DNA of 64,000 bases from an uncultured Eubacteriales bacterium (GTDB taxonomy: Bacteria > Bacillota > Clostridia > Oscillospirales > Oscillospiraceae): positions 1-64,000 of the forward strand of contig URPA01000002.1 of the NCBI GenBank assembly GCA_900549545.1. Reading direction: 5' to 3'. Numbering within the stretch: the stretch's first letter is position 1; each line of letters begins with the position of its first letter. Shown in pieces: positions 25,563 through 35,028 of the stretch. Position numbers and translations under genes: made by a program. Below the pieces are notes generated by a model. The model did no database searches. It was not told where the DNA came from and saw only the letters and a program-made list of their open reading frames with translations.

Positions 25563-26775
25563 TGTCATTCTCCTCTATACTGTCAACAGTGCAGCCCGCG
25601 CTGCCGTCGGCAAAGCGGACGCGGATTTTATCTCCTGTTTTAAGCTCACTCACGGTTTTGACGGTGCTGCCGTCCGGCTTTATCGCGGCGGCATAGCCCC
25701 GGCCCAGAACGCGCAGAGGGCTCATTGCGTCAAGCGCGGCGGCGGAGCCGATAAATGCCTGCTTTTTTGCGGCGACCGTGCGCTCGGCGGCAGAAATAAG
25801 CTTATCGCGGCGGCGGTCAAGCTCCATGCGGCGCTCGTCGATATAAACGCCGGGGTCTGTGAGCGTCCGCTTCTGGCCCAGAGCCTCCACCCGCTCACGC
25901 AGGAGCTTAATGCGCCGCAGCATGGCCTGGTCCATGCGCACAGAGTAGTTTCTAAGGCTCTCTTCTATCTCCCGCCAGTCGGGCACGGCTATCTCCGCCG
26001 CGTTTGAGGGAGTGGACGCCCGCCTGTCGGCGACATAGTCGGATATGGTGACATCCGGCTCATGCCCGACGGCGGATATGACCGGGAGCTTCGAGGCGTA
26101 AATCGCCCTTGCGACGCGCTCATCATTAAAGGCCCAGAGGTCTTCAATGGAGCCGCCGCCGCGCCCGGTGATTATCACATCCGCGACGTTAAATTCATTT
26201 GCGTATCTTATGGCCCCGGCAATCTCCGCGGGGGCCTCCGTCCCCTGCACGCGCACGGGCAGCAGCAGGACCTTGGTCATCGGCCAGCGGTGGCCCAGAA
26301 TGCGAACCATGTCATGCACCGCCGCGCCGGCCGAGGAGGTGATGATGGCGATGCGCTTTGGAAAGCGGGGCAGCGGCTTTTTATGGCCCGCGTCAAACAG
26401 GCCCTCGGCCTGGAGCTTTGCCTTAAGCTGCTCAAAGGCAACCTGCAAATCGCCCGCGCCCTCGGGCATCAGGCCGGTGCAGTAGAGCTGATAGGCCCCG
26501 TCTCTCGGGAAAACGGAAATACGCCCGGAGGCCGTAACGCTCATGCCGTTTTCCGGGCGAAAGCGCAGCTTATCCGCGCTGCTTCGGAACATGACGCAGC
26601 GCAGACTGCTCTCGCTGTCCTTCAGGGTGAAATAGTGGTGCCCCGAGGGGTAGATTTTATAGTTTGAAAGCTCGCCCCGGACGGCAACGCGGCCTAAAAT
26701 AGGCTCATTGTCGATGAGGGACTTTATAATGCCGTTAAGCTCGCTGACGCTGAGGACATTCACACCGGCGCTCAT
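25555..26775 (-). CDS. xseA: Exodeoxyribonuclease VII large subunit
   Basis: The 406-residue product has an OB-fold N-terminus ([26 protein letters not shown]) and the catalytic domain with [31 protein letters not shown] and [25 protein letters not shown] motifs. The enzyme degrades single-stranded DNA from both ends with XseB. Its ATG overlaps the nusB stop. Confidence 0.96.
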   Translation of the reverse strand: MSAGVNVLSVSELNGIIKSLIDNEPILGRVAVRGELSNYKIYPSGHHYFTLKDSESSLRCVMFRSSADKLRFRPENGMSVTASGRISVFPRDGAYQLYCTGLMPEGAGDLQVAFEQLKAKLQAEGLFDAGHKKPLPRFPKRIAIITSSAGAAVHDMVRILGHRWPMTKVLLLPVRVQGTEAPAEIAGAIRYANEFNVADVIITGRGGGSIEDLWAFNDERVARAIYASKLPVISAVGHEPDVTISDYVADRRASTPSNAAEIAVPDWREIEESLRNYSVRMDQAMLRRIKLLRERVEALGQKRTLTDPGVYIDERRMELDRRRDKLISAAERTVAAKKQAFIGSAAALDAMSPLRVLGRGYAAAIKPDGSTVKTVSELKTGDKIRVRFADGSAGCTVDSIEENDNG

Positions 26776-27242
26776 TGCTCCGCGCTCTCCCCGGCGTATG
26801 CGGGCTCTCCGCGCATGAAGCCGCCCAGAACACCGTTGACGAAGGCGACGGTATCCGCGTCGTCATAGTTCTTATCCAGCTCCACAGCCTCGTTGATGGC
26901 GGCGGAATTGGGCACATCCGGCATGAACATTATCTCGCACAGGGCGCAGCGCAGCACGGCGAGGGCGGTTTTGGAAATGCGCTCAACGCGCCAGCCGCTT
27001 GCGTAGCGCTCGATAAAGCCGTCAATCTCGCTGCGGTTTTCGGCCATAAGCGTGGTAAGACGGCTTATATACTCCATCTGCTTTTTGCCGGGGCGCTCTG
27101 AAAAAATGGGGTTTTCCTCCGCGAGGGTGGCATAGTGCTCCTTCTCGAAAAACTCCTCCATAATTTCCGCGGGCTCCCTGCCGCAGGCAGCGGCGGCAAA
27201 GCCAAGCTGAATGGCGATTTCTCTTGCCACAGTCCTTGTCAT
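26772..27242 (-). CDS. nusB: Transcription antitermination factor NusB
   Basis: The 156-residue helical protein has the NusB domain, with RISKTALAVLRCALCEIMF and the family motif AINEAVELDKNYDDADTVAFVNGVLG near the C-terminus. The N-terminus is slightly divergent (VAREIAIQLGFAAAAC instead of the usual RE.A.Q.LY). It acts with NusE in rRNA transcription antitermination. It heads the xseA-xseB-ispA series. Confidence 0.92.
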   Translation of the reverse strand: MTRTVAREIAIQLGFAAAACGREPAEIMEEFFEKEHYATLAEENPIFSERPGKKQMEYISRLTTLMAENRSEIDGFIERYASGWRVERISKTALAVLRCALCEIMFMPDVPNSAAINEAVELDKNYDDADTVAFVNGVLGGFMRGEPAYAGESAEQ

Positions 27243-27276
27243 ATTTCTCTCCGTTCAGCCCATGTATACGGGCGTT

Positions 27277-27639
27277 TTATTTTTCAAAAGCAATGCCCGA
27301 GACATGGACATTGACCTCGGCCTGCTCCATGCCGGTGGTGGACAGCACGATATTGTGCAGGCTCTCCTGCACGGTCTTTGCAACGCCCACGACGTTGCAG
27401 CCGTATTTGACGGTGATTATGACATCGATAATCATCTTCCCGTCCACAAACTGAACCTTGATGCCGCGGCTTGAGTTCTTGATGCCGAGAAGCTCCGCAA
27501 GCTCACCCCCGGCGGTGGTCGCAAGACCGGCGACACCCTCGACCTCACTGACGGCGGTCTTGACGATGCCGGTGATCACTTCTTCGGAAATATTGATGCT
27601 GCCGTTTTCTTCCTGGCAGGTAATATAAGTCTCGCCCAT
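27277..27639 (-). CDS. Asp23/Gls24 family envelope stress protein
   Basis: The 120-residue product is a single Asp23/Gls24 (DUF322) domain: INISEEVITGIVKTAVSEVEGVAGL at the start, GIKVQFVDGKMIIDVIITVKYG in the middle and VNVHVSGIAF at the end. Upstream of nusB, as here, the family is common in clostridia. Members affect cell-envelope homeostasis, but this one has no defined function. Confidence 0.92.
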   Translation of the reverse strand: MGETYITCQEENGSINISEEVITGIVKTAVSEVEGVAGLATTAGGELAELLGIKNSSRGIKVQFVDGKMIIDVIITVKYGCNVVGVAKTVQESLHNIVLSTTGMEQAEVNVHVSGIAFEK

Positions 27640-27750
27640 GGTATATCCTCCTAATTGTAGTCATGCCATTGTAGCACAAAGAAATGAAAAAATAAAGCAC
27701 AATAAATAAAATACGGGAGCAATTTGCATTTTTATTTGACTGTATACAAA

Positions 27751-27777
27751 AAACAGCCCCACTCTGTGGAGCTGTTT
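27751..27777 (-). terminator. Terminator after the COG2426-type gene
   Basis: AAACAGC/GCTGTTT stem with inner CCAC/GTGG, followed on the minus strand by TTTTTGTATAC. It lies 6 bases after the stop of the gene ending at 27783. Confidence 0.7.
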
Positions 27778-27782
27778 GAATA

Positions 27783-28262
27783 TTATACGATGTTTATTAC
27801 GCCGAAGGTCAGCGCGGTCATTATTCCCGCGGCGATGAGTACGCCGAGGAAGATGCTCGGGACCGAGTTTTTAAGGCGCATATCCAAAAGCGCCGCGACG
27901 AGGGCCCCCGTCCAAGCGCCGGTTCCAGGCAGCGGGATGGCCACAAGGACTATAAGCCCCAGCGGGCCGTATTTTTTGACCGTCTCCCCTTTGAGATGGG
28001 CCTTGTTCTCAAGCTTGGTGATAAACCCGTCAAAGGCCGACCAGTGCCGCCGGATCCAGGCAAAAACCTGCTTTATAAACACGATGATAAACGGCACCGG
28101 CAGCATATTGCCGAGCACCGCCGCCGTCAGCGCCAGCGGGTAATCGAGCCCCAGCGCGATGCCGTAAGGCAGGCCAAGGCGCAGCTCGACCACGGGCACC
28201 ATGGATATAAAAAATGTACTTATAAATTTGCCAATGGCGGTACCTGTGAGCCACGAAATCAT
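27783..28262 (-). CDS. Small multidrug-export-type membrane protein (COG2426)
   Basis: The 159-residue membrane protein has about four hydrophobic segments and the COG2426 signatures: STFFISMVPVVELRLGLPYGIALG near the N-terminus and VAIPLPGTGAWTGALVAALL at residues about 110-130. The family is annotated as putative small multidrug exporters, but experimental support is thin and it resembles DedA-like reentrant-loop proteins. Start ATG 28262 has GGAG 7 bases upstream. Confidence 0.85.
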   Translation of the reverse strand: MISWLTGTAIGKFISTFFISMVPVVELRLGLPYGIALGLDYPLALTAAVLGNMLPVPFIIVFIKQVFAWIRRHWSAFDGFITKLENKAHLKGETVKKYGPLGLIVLVAIPLPGTGAWTGALVAALLDMRLKNSVPSIFLGVLIAAGIMTALTFGVINIV

Positions 28263-28370
28263 AGGCTGTCTCCAATCATTCAAATACAGACAGCGGTATT
28301 ATATTCCCCGCGCGAAGATATTTCAACAAATATTATATTAAGAATTCTTACTTTTTTGTTGAGATCACAT

Positions 28371-29345
28371 TCAAATCACGTAGTATTCCGCCGTGCCGCC
28401 GCCGGGGAAAACCCTCTTTACGCGCCCAAGCTTCTGGAGGTACACCAGATGCGAGAGCGCCTCACCGTAAGCGTACCACTTCTGGTCAATTGGAAAATCG
28501 TCCCAGCTCTTTGCAACTATCGACCAGGTCATATGCTGTGCCGTGCCGTAGGCGCTGATGCCGGGGTTTGCGCGGACAATGTCCTCCGCCTCCTGAAGGC
28601 GGTTAAGATGGTGCCGGTAGAGCTCATGGACGCGCGCGGCAAAATCCCCGCCGATCTGCCTGTGGCCGGGCAGGGCGATTTTGACCGGGATGTCCGCCAC
28701 CTTCTCAAGGCTCTGCATGTAGCTTCCAAGGCTGTCCAGCCCCTCGGGGGCGACGTTTATATTCGGCGTGATGTCAAAAAGCACATGGTCCCCCGTGAAC
28801 ATGAGCTGCTTATCCGCATCATATAGGCACATATGCCCGAGCGAGTGCCCCGGAGTCATGACGCAGCGGAGCTTATACCCGCCATAGCTGAGCACGTCCC
28901 CGTCCTCAAGGTCGCGGGCGGTAAAATCGTCCGACACCTGCCACTCGGCCTTCGTGCGATAGCGCATGGCGTCCGTCACCTCCGTGGGGACGCCCTCCCG
29001 CTCCATGCGCTCAAGGTGGGCATTATCAGTGGCGCGGAAAATGTGCTTATGGTCGGTTGCCCCGATAAGAAGCCGGAAGCCCTGGCTTTGAAGCCATGAG
29101 GCGTTGCCGGTGTGGTCAGCATGGCCATGGGTGAAAAACACATCGGTGTTCTCCGGCGTAAGGTCAAGGGCCGCCATGCCCTTTTTGAGGTCGGCGCGGC
29201 AGCGGGAATTATTAAAGCCCACGTCAATGAGCAGGTTTTTCCCGCCGTCTTTGGCCTTTATCACATAGCTGTTGAGCACCTTCAGGGGGTTGTGCGGGAG
29301 GTTTATGGGGAAGGTATATATATTCTCTGCAACTTCTATTATCAT
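28371..29345 (-). CDS. Metallo-beta-lactamase-fold hydrolase
   Basis: The 324-residue product carries the metal site HGHADH at residues 73-78, a further histidine in TPGHSLGHMCLYD, the Asp in FTGDHVLFD and the final HRQ histidine. A C-terminal winged-helix-like segment (residues about 240-320, HLVYLQKLGRVKR) matches the LACTB2/MBLAC-like branch. It lies 11 bp downstream of an SDR gene. The substrate is unknown; thioester or other ester hydrolysis is plausible. Confidence 0.85.
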   Translation of the reverse strand: MIIEVAENIYTFPINLPHNPLKVLNSYVIKAKDGGKNLLIDVGFNNSRCRADLKKGMAALDLTPENTDVFFTHGHADHTGNASWLQSQGFRLLIGATDHKHIFRATDNAHLERMEREGVPTEVTDAMRYRTKAEWQVSDDFTARDLEDGDVLSYGGYKLRCVMTPGHSLGHMCLYDADKQLMFTGDHVLFDITPNINVAPEGLDSLGSYMQSLEKVADIPVKIALPGHRQIGGDFAARVHELYRHHLNRLQEAEDIVRANPGISAYGTAQHMTWSIVAKSWDDFPIDQKWYAYGEALSHLVYLQKLGRVKRVFPGGGTAEYYVI

Positions 29346-29356
29346 TTCGTTCTCTT

Positions 29357-30148
29357 CTATCTGGCGTATATTTTTCCGACAATAAAGTTTGTAAGGCGGC
29401 GCGGAGCAAGCTTTGCTATCATGGCAGCGCCCTTGTAGCTCAGCCCAAGCGCCAAAAGTGGGCGGCTGTTATTTTTAAGGGCGGTTCTCGCGACAAATTC
29501 CCCCGCCGCTTCCGGGCTCATGCCGCCGCGCTCGTCCCGCTCCATAACAGAAACCGAGCGCTCTATACGCCCCGCGTATATATCATCTCCCTCTGCGGAC
29601 TTCCTGCGCGCGTCCGTAAAGCCTGAGGCAATGTCACCGGGCATAACGGCGCAGACCGTGATGCCGAAGGGCTTTATCTCATTTTGCAGAGCGAGAACAT
29701 ATGCGTTTATCGCCGCCTTGCTCACAGAATACCAGAGCTGAAACGGTATTGGCAGGATGCCGGCAATGGAGCTCATGCAGACAATGCGTCCGCTCCCCTG
29801 CCTGCGCATGGCGGGCAGTACGGCCCGGACGGCGTTATCCATGCCGAAAAGATTCAGCTCCATCTGGTCGTGCGCATCCTTAGGGTCTGTCAGCTCCGCG
29901 GCGCCGGATATGCCGAAGCCCGCGTTGTTGACAAGAATATCAATCCTCCCCTCGCGGGAAAGCACCTCCCTCACAGCCGCGCGCACCTGAGCATCATCGG
30001 TCATGTCGGCGGTTATATGTATGATCCCATCCGCAGTCTCTCCGCTGCGGGAAAACTCATAGACTGTGCAGCCGGCCTTTTTCAGACTTTTCGCGGAGCA
30101 GCGGCCGATTCCGCCCCTGCCGCCGGTGACAATGGCAACTTTGTTCAT
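29357..30148 (-). CDS. Short-chain dehydrogenase/reductase
   Basis: This 263-residue classical SDR has the cofactor motif TGGRGGIG at residues 8-15, NNAGFG, the catalytic serine in CMSSIAGI, and Tyr-x-x-x-Lys in YSVSKAAINAY. An arginine near the end of beta2 (EFSRSGE) suggests NADP(H) preference. It is not closely related in sequence to the two SDRs of the bai locus. It is probably co-transcribed with the downstream metallo-hydrolase. The substrate is unknown. Confidence 0.88.
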   Translation of the reverse strand: MNKVAIVTGGRGGIGRCSAKSLKKAGCTVYEFSRSGETADGIIHITADMTDDAQVRAAVREVLSREGRIDILVNNAGFGISGAAELTDPKDAHDQMELNLFGMDNAVRAVLPAMRRQGSGRIVCMSSIAGILPIPFQLWYSVSKAAINAYVLALQNEIKPFGITVCAVMPGDIASGFTDARRKSAEGDDIYAGRIERSVSVMERDERGGMSPEAAGEFVARTALKNNSRPLLALGLSYKGAAMIAKLAPRRLTNFIVGKIYAR

Positions 30149-30276
30149 GCTTCATTCCTCCATAGTTCTTTTATTTTACACCGCCGCACAGATACCGTCA
30201 AGAAAGATAATGTCTGGAATTTCGCCCGGTACTGTGGTATAATAAGTAAAAATTTTCAATATAAGCGGTGAGTTTC

Positions 30277-31653
30277 TTGCAGTCTGAGGATAAAAATTCA
30301 TTTTTAGGCACCGAACCGCTTGGTAAGCTGCTGGCGCGGCTTGCCGTGCCCACGGTTCTGGCGCAGATTGTCAACATGCTCTATAACATCGTTGACAGAA
30401 TCTACATCGGGCACATTCCCGATGTCGGCAATGACGCGCTGACCGGTGTCGGCGTGTGCCTGCCGATAATTTTGTTCGTGTCGGCCTTCGCGGCGCTTAT
30501 AAGCGTCGGCGGCGCGCCCAGAGCGTCTATCTGCATGGGGCGGCAGGATAATGCCGCCGCCGAGCGCATCATGGGCACATGTCTCACCGCGCAGGTCGTC
30601 GCTTCCGCGATATTGACAGCGGTGATGCTTATTTTTGGCCGGGGCATGCTCATGGCCTTCGGCGCGAGCGTCAACACAATTGACTACGCGCTTGATTACA
30701 TCCGCATTTACGCCATAGGCACGGTTTTTGTCCAGATAACCATGGGCATGAACGCCTACATAACCGCGCAGGGCTTTGCAAAGGTCGGCATGTACACGGT
30801 GCTTATCGGCGCAATACTGAACATTGTGCTCGACCCGGTGTTCATCTTCGCGCTGCACTTGGGCGTCAAGGGCGCCGCCATCGCAACGGTTATCTCTCAG
30901 GCTGTCTCCTGCGTGTGGGTGCTGGTCTTCCTCAGCGGGGATAAAACCACGCTGCGCATCCGCCGTGGCAATCTGCGGCTTGATTTCAAGGTGCTGCTCC
31001 CCTGCATAGCGCTGGGGATTTCGCCGTTTATAATGCAGTCGAGCGAGAGCGTTATCTCCGTGTGCTTTAATTCCTCTCTCCAGCGCTACGGCGGAGATAT
31101 GGCTGTCGGCGCAATGACGATTCTCTCCAGCGTAATGCAGTTTGCAAACCTCCCGCTCTCGGGCCTTGCTCAGGGGGCGCAGCCCATCACCGGGTATAAC
31201 TTCGGTGCGGGGAACAGGGAGCGCGTAAAGGGCACCTTTTTCCTGCTGCTCAAAGTCTCCCTTATTTATTCGGCAACTCTCTGGGCGCTGGTCATGCTCT
31301 TCCCCTCGGTCTTTGTCGGGGTGTTCACGCCTGATACGGGCTTACAGCAGTTCGCGGTTCCCGCGCTGCGCGTTTTCTGCGCCAGTATGTGGATCTTCGG
31401 CCTTCAGATGGCCTGTCAGATGACCTTTGTCGCCATCGGAAATGCCGTGTCCTCCATTATGGCCGCCGTCATGCGCAAGTTCATTCTGCTGCTGCCGCTT
31501 ATTTACATCATGCCGCAGCTGGTTTCCAACAAGACCATGGGCGTATATATGGCGGAGCCGGTGGCGGATTTTCTGGCCGTCATATTCACGGTGTCCCTGT
31601 TCGCTGTTCAGTTCAAAAAAGCCCTGCGCGGTTTGGATAAGGAGAAAGCATAA
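30277..31653 (+). CDS. MATE-family efflux transporter
   Basis: The product has about 458 residues and 12 hydrophobic segments in two related halves, with MATE features such as PTVLAQIVNMLYNIVDRIYIGH in the first helix, FAALISVGGAPRASI, and QGAQPITGYNFGAGNRERVK in the second half. MATE proteins expel cationic compounds using Na+ or H+ gradients. The start is probably TTG 30277, 4 bases after GGTGAG; a GTG three codons upstream is possible. The stop overlaps the next gene's ATG (TAATG). Confidence 0.9.
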   Translation: MQSEDKNSFLGTEPLGKLLARLAVPTVLAQIVNMLYNIVDRIYIGHIPDVGNDALTGVGVCLPIILFVSAFAALISVGGAPRASICMGRQDNAAAERIMGTCLTAQVVASAILTAVMLIFGRGMLMAFGASVNTIDYALDYIRIYAIGTVFVQITMGMNAYITAQGFAKVGMYTVLIGAILNIVLDPVFIFALHLGVKGAAIATVISQAVSCVWVLVFLSGDKTTLRIRRGNLRLDFKVLLPCIALGISPFIMQSSESVISVCFNSSLQRYGGDMAVGAMTILSSVMQFANLPLSGLAQGAQPITGYNFGAGNRERVKGTFFLLLKVSLIYSATLWALVMLFPSVFVGVFTPDTGLQQFAVPALRVFCASMWIFGLQMACQMTFVAIGNAVSSIMAAVMRKFILLLPLIYIMPQLVSNKTMGVYMAEPVADFLAVIFTVSLFAVQFKKALRGLDKEKA

Positions 31654-32390
31654 TGACAGACAATTTCTTTGCACTGTATGACACTATAATTGATGCCTTG
31701 CCCGGGGACGGTGTTATTGAGACCGTCCTCTCCGGTGAGCGCTGGGCGCTGGCCGAGAGCCTGACCGGCAGCGCACTTGCCATGATGACCGAGGGGGATT
31801 CCATTGCGCCGATGTTTCCCCGCGGGCTCACAGGCATGGATATCAAAACGGCAGCGCAGGCCATAAAAAGCTGGAACTTTGAGGAGGCCGGGCTCTCAAT
31901 CGCGGCCGTTAACTCCGTCTACAACACGCCTGAGCGCATGGAGGCTCTCTCCTGCTATCTGCCCTTTGAGCGGTTTTACACCGAGGGGATTGACTTTCAC
32001 GGGAAAACCGTCGGCCTTGTGGGACACCTCCATGGGCCGAAGAACATGCGCGAGGACGCGAAGACCGTGTACATTCTGGAGCGCAGCCCGCATGACGGGG
32101 ACTATCCCGACTCCGCCTGTGACTATATCCTCCCCCGGTGCGACATTGTGCTCATAACCGGCAGCTCCCTTGTGAACAAGACTCTCCCCCATCTGCTGGA
32201 GCTGTGCAAAAACGCATACACCGTGCTGACCGGCCCCACCGTCCCCATGTGCCCTGAGCTTTTGGAGCATGGGATCGACAGGCTTGCAGGGCTTGTCGTG
32301 ACCGAGCGGGACGCTCTGCGCGCCCATGTTGTGCATGGCGACCACGGAACGCCGTTTATATTTGGAAAGCCGTTCATGCTGACAAAATAA
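31653..32390 (+). CDS. DUF4213/DUF364-type protein (putative heavy-metal chelation family)
   Basis: The 245-residue product has an N-terminal DUF4213-like part (residues about 1-90; ALAMMTEGD) and a Rossmann-like DUF364 part (residues about 100-240) with KTVGLVGHLHG, an ERSPHDGDYPDSACDYILPRCD segment and ITGSSLVNKTLPHLLELC. The family is loosely tied to metal or siderophore handling and nitrogenase-associated loci. No function is proven. The ATG overlaps the MATE stop by one base. Confidence 0.8.
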   Translation: MTDNFFALYDTIIDALPGDGVIETVLSGERWALAESLTGSALAMMTEGDSIAPMFPRGLTGMDIKTAAQAIKSWNFEEAGLSIAAVNSVYNTPERMEALSCYLPFERFYTEGIDFHGKTVGLVGHLHGPKNMREDAKTVYILERSPHDGDYPDSACDYILPRCDIVLITGSSLVNKTLPHLLELCKNAYTVLTGPTVPMCPELLEHGIDRLAGLVVTERDALRAHVVHGDHGTPFIFGKPFMLTK

Positions 32391-32399
32391 TGAGGAAAA

Positions 32400-32696
32400 A
32401 TGATACCCGTAATCTCAATCCTTTTCGCCTTTGCGCTGCCCCTGTTCGCGATAATTAAAAATCGGCGCAAAAGCCCGCTCAGGCGCCCGTATCTCTTCTC
32501 GGTGGCGAGCTTCGTTTTCTGCGCCATCGGCATCATTGCGGAGATTTTCTCCATCAAGCGCCGCCTGTTTTCCGGTGACATCGGCGGCATTGAGGACACG
32601 ATAGGCGCGGTTTTGCTGATTTGCATAGTTCTCCTTGTTGTGACCACGGTGCTGAATCTGTTTCTACTCGCGTTCAGCTATGAAAAAGATGAATGA
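32400..32696 (+). CDS. Small membrane protein of unknown function
   Basis: The 98-residue product has three hydrophobic segments (residues about 2-20, 33-50 and 65-90) with basic loops. It has GAGGAAAA upstream of the ATG, follows the DUF364-type gene by 9 bp and ends just before a strong terminator, which supports a real third gene of the MATE operon. I do not recognise the family. Confidence 0.65.
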   Translation: MIPVISILFAFALPLFAIIKNRRKSPLRRPYLFSVASFVFCAIGIIAEIFSIKRRLFSGDIGGIEDTIGAVLLICIVLLVVTTVLNLFLLAFSYEKDE

Positions 32697-32732
32697 AAAA
32701 GCTTCGGCCGCTCAAAGGGCGGCCGAAGCTTT
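32697..32732. terminator. Bidirectional terminator between small membrane gene and ugd
   Basis: An 11-base GC-rich stem GCTTCGGCCGC/GCGGCCGAAGC with A-run before and T-run after, directly between converging genes. Confidence 0.88.
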
Positions 32733-32737
32733 ATTTT

Positions 32738-33958
32738 TCAGTCTCTGCTGAAAAGGTCTCTTGTATAAACCTTGTCCTTCACATCGTCAAGACATGAATC
32801 GTAACGGTTGGCGATTATCTGCTGCGCCTCGCGTTTGAAGTGCGCAAGCTCGTTTACAACCGGGCAGTCAAGCGCAGTGCTCCCGTCGGGCAGGGTCGGC
32901 TCATAGATTATGACCCGCTTTCCCGCCGCTTTCAGGCGCTCAATAACCCCCTGAACCGCCGCCGAGCGGAAATTGTCACTGTTGCTCTTCATCGTAAGTC
33001 TATACACGCCGATGATTTCCGCGCCGCCGGAAATGACAGTTGCGGCAATAAAATCCTTGCGCGTGGCATTGCTTTTGACAACGGCCTCGATTATGTTCTG
33101 CGGCACACCGTTATAGTTAGAAAGCAGCTGCTCCGTGTCCTTGGGCAGGCAGTATCCGCCGTAGCCAAAGGACGGATTATTATAGTGCGCCCCCACGCGC
33201 GGGTCCATGCACACGCCGCTGATTATCCGGCCCGCGTCAAGCCCCTTGGCCTGGGCATAGGTGTCAAGCTCATTGAAAAAGCTCACGCGGACAGCAAGAT
33301 AGGCGTTGGAAAACAGCTTTATGGCCTCCGCCTCCGCGGGGGCGCAGATGAGCGTCGGTATCTCCTCGGGCGGCGCGCCAAATGGCAGCTCAGGCTCCAT
33401 GGCGGCCTTTTTCAGAAGCTCCGCAAATTGCCGGGCTATCCCCTGCTGGCCATCATTTGCGCCGATGACTATGCGGCTCGGGTGCAGATTATCATACAGC
33501 GCCCGGGATTCGCGCAGAAACTCCGGGCAAAAGAGGATATTATCCCGCTCAAAGCCGCGCCGCAAAAGCTCTGTGCAGCCGATAGGCACAGTGGATTTGA
33601 TGATTATCGGCGCTTTGCTGCCGGAGGCGATGATTTGGGCGATAACGCCCTCCAAAATTGACGTGTCAAACGCGCCAAGGCTCTCGTCATAGTTTGTCGG
33701 CACGGCGATGATGATAAGCTCCGCCCCGGCGTAAGCGGCGACAGCGTCTGTCACCGCGGTGAGGGAAAGAGCGATGCGCCCCTCCTTCGCAGCCTGCAAA
33801 TACGCCTCAATTTCCGGCTCGCGCAGGGGGCTTATGCCGGAGTTTATAAGCTCCGCTTTTTTCGGCGTGGTGGTGACACACTGCACCTGGTTATACTGGG
33901 CCAGCAGCACGGCGAGAGACAGGCCCACATAGCCCGCCCCGGCTATGGTTATTTTCAT
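32738..33958 (-). CDS. ugd: UDP-glucose 6-dehydrogenase family protein
   Basis: The 406-residue product has the NAD-binding N-terminus ([19 protein letters not shown]), the FCPEFLRE motif, the central dimerisation helix with [23 protein letters not shown], and the catalytic cysteine (Cys270) in [12 protein letters not shown]. It would oxidise UDP-glucose to UDP-glucuronate, although UDP-GalNAc or UDP-ManNAc dehydrogenases have the same fold. It is the last gene of the glycan operon and supplies a uronic acid whose carboxylate could be the acceptor for the ATP-grasp ligases next door. Its ATG overlaps the upstream gene's stop. Confidence 0.9.
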   Translation of the reverse strand: MKITIAGAGYVGLSLAVLLAQYNQVQCVTTTPKKAELINSGISPLREPEIEAYLQAAKEGRIALSLTAVTDAVAAYAGAELIIIAVPTNYDESLGAFDTSILEGVIAQIIASGSKAPIIIKSTVPIGCTELLRRGFERDNILFCPEFLRESRALYDNLHPSRIVIGANDGQQGIARQFAELLKKAAMEPELPFGAPPEEIPTLICAPAEAEAIKLFSNAYLAVRVSFFNELDTYAQAKGLDAGRIISGVCMDPRVGAHYNNPSFGYGGYCLPKDTEQLLSNYNGVPQNIIEAVVKSNATRKDFIAATVISGGAEIIGVYRLTMKSNSDNFRSAAVQGVIERLKAAGKRVIIYEPTLPDGSTALDCPVVNELAHFKREAQQIIANRYDSCLDDVKDKVYTRDLFSRD

Positions 33959-35028
33959 TCCTTACCCTCTTCAAGCACCGGCGGCTCGCCGTAAAAGTCC
34001 AGCAGCAGCGCGGCGAATTTATCATGCACGCCGTGCTTTGCCGGGGCCTGAACGATGTTCATGCCGGGGTTGTGGTTGCCCTCGATAAGCTCAAGCTTTC
34101 CGCCGGGCAGGATGGCGATATCCCAGCCCACGACGTGCAGGCAGGGCAGCGTCTGGGACGCTATGCGGCAGAGGTCAATGACCTTGTCCCAATAGGGGAT
34201 CTGCGTGCCGTTGAAGCGCACGCCGGTCATCGGGTGAAACTCGTAATAATTGCCGTGCTCGTCAAGCCCGTCGGTGTTTATGATGCCGGTTTCAGGGTCG
34301 ATCTCGCAGAAGATGCCGCCGCCGTGTGCGTTATCTACATGCAGGCCGTTGTTGCCGACACGCAGGCCGCAGCCGAACACCTGAAAGCGCTCGCCGTTTC
34401 TGAAGGTGATGATGCGCAGAGTGTTGAGCGACTCCGGGTGGAAGCGGGCGAGGGATTCATCCGAGACGATGAACTCCTCGGCAATATAATCCTTCTCCTG
34501 AAGAAAAGCAAAGTAGGCTTCCTTATCCTCAATGGCGGCAAGCTCCTTGTCGGTTATCTTGCGAAAGCCGATGCCCCAGCTGGAAAACTCGGGCTTGAGC
34601 GCAACCGCCTTGTGCTTTTTCACGAACTTCTCAAAGGTTTTATAATCGGTATCCTTGAGGTTGAGCCACTTTCTGTGCACAAATTCTCCGAAGTTTTCAA
34701 GGAAGGTCACCTTATCCTTTAGATACGGCTCAGAGGGGGCGTTATACGGGCGCATGAGGAGCGTCGCCTCAACATCGGTCAAAAACTCGTCGCGCTGGGC
34801 CTTGTTCAGCCCGTAAAAGCCAAAAATTGTGTACTCCGAGAGGCTGACGCGCTTTTCCGGATTGCGGCGGCGCACCTTGAGGTAATCATGGAACATCCTG
34901 TCCGGTGTGAAGCCAACCGGGAAATGGCGGATGCCCTTGGCGTAGGTATAAAACCGCTCGCGCAGAACCGGGTAAGCCCGGATGTTTTTAACTATAATGT
35001 TTTCAGTCAGCAGCTCTTTAAATGTCAT
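33955..35028 (-). CDS. Sugar-transfer-associated ATP-grasp protein
   Basis: The 357-residue product has an N-terminal helical region and an ATP-grasp domain from about residue 130: nucleotide-binding lysine segment [40 protein letters not shown], and the metal-binding VVGWDIAI...[11 protein letters not shown]. This motif order matches the ATPgrasp_ST family, found in polysaccharide loci and predicted to attach amino acids or similar groups to glycan carboxylates. It is clearly paralogous to the genes at 35018, 41271 and 42336. It overlaps both neighbours by 4-11 bases. Confidence 0.85.
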   Translation of the reverse strand: MTFKELLTENIIVKNIRAYPVLRERFYTYAKGIRHFPVGFTPDRMFHDYLKVRRRNPEKRVSLSEYTIFGFYGLNKAQRDEFLTDVEATLLMRPYNAPSEPYLKDKVTFLENFGEFVHRKWLNLKDTDYKTFEKFVKKHKAVALKPEFSSWGIGFRKITDKELAAIEDKEAYFAFLQEKDYIAEEFIVSDESLARFHPESLNTLRIITFRNGERFQVFGCGLRVGNNGLHVDNAHGGGIFCEIDPETGIINTDGLDEHGNYYEFHPMTGVRFNGTQIPYWDKVIDLCRIASQTLPCLHVVGWDIAILPGGKLELIEGNHNPGMNIVQAPAKHGVHDKFAALLLDFYGEPPVLEEGKE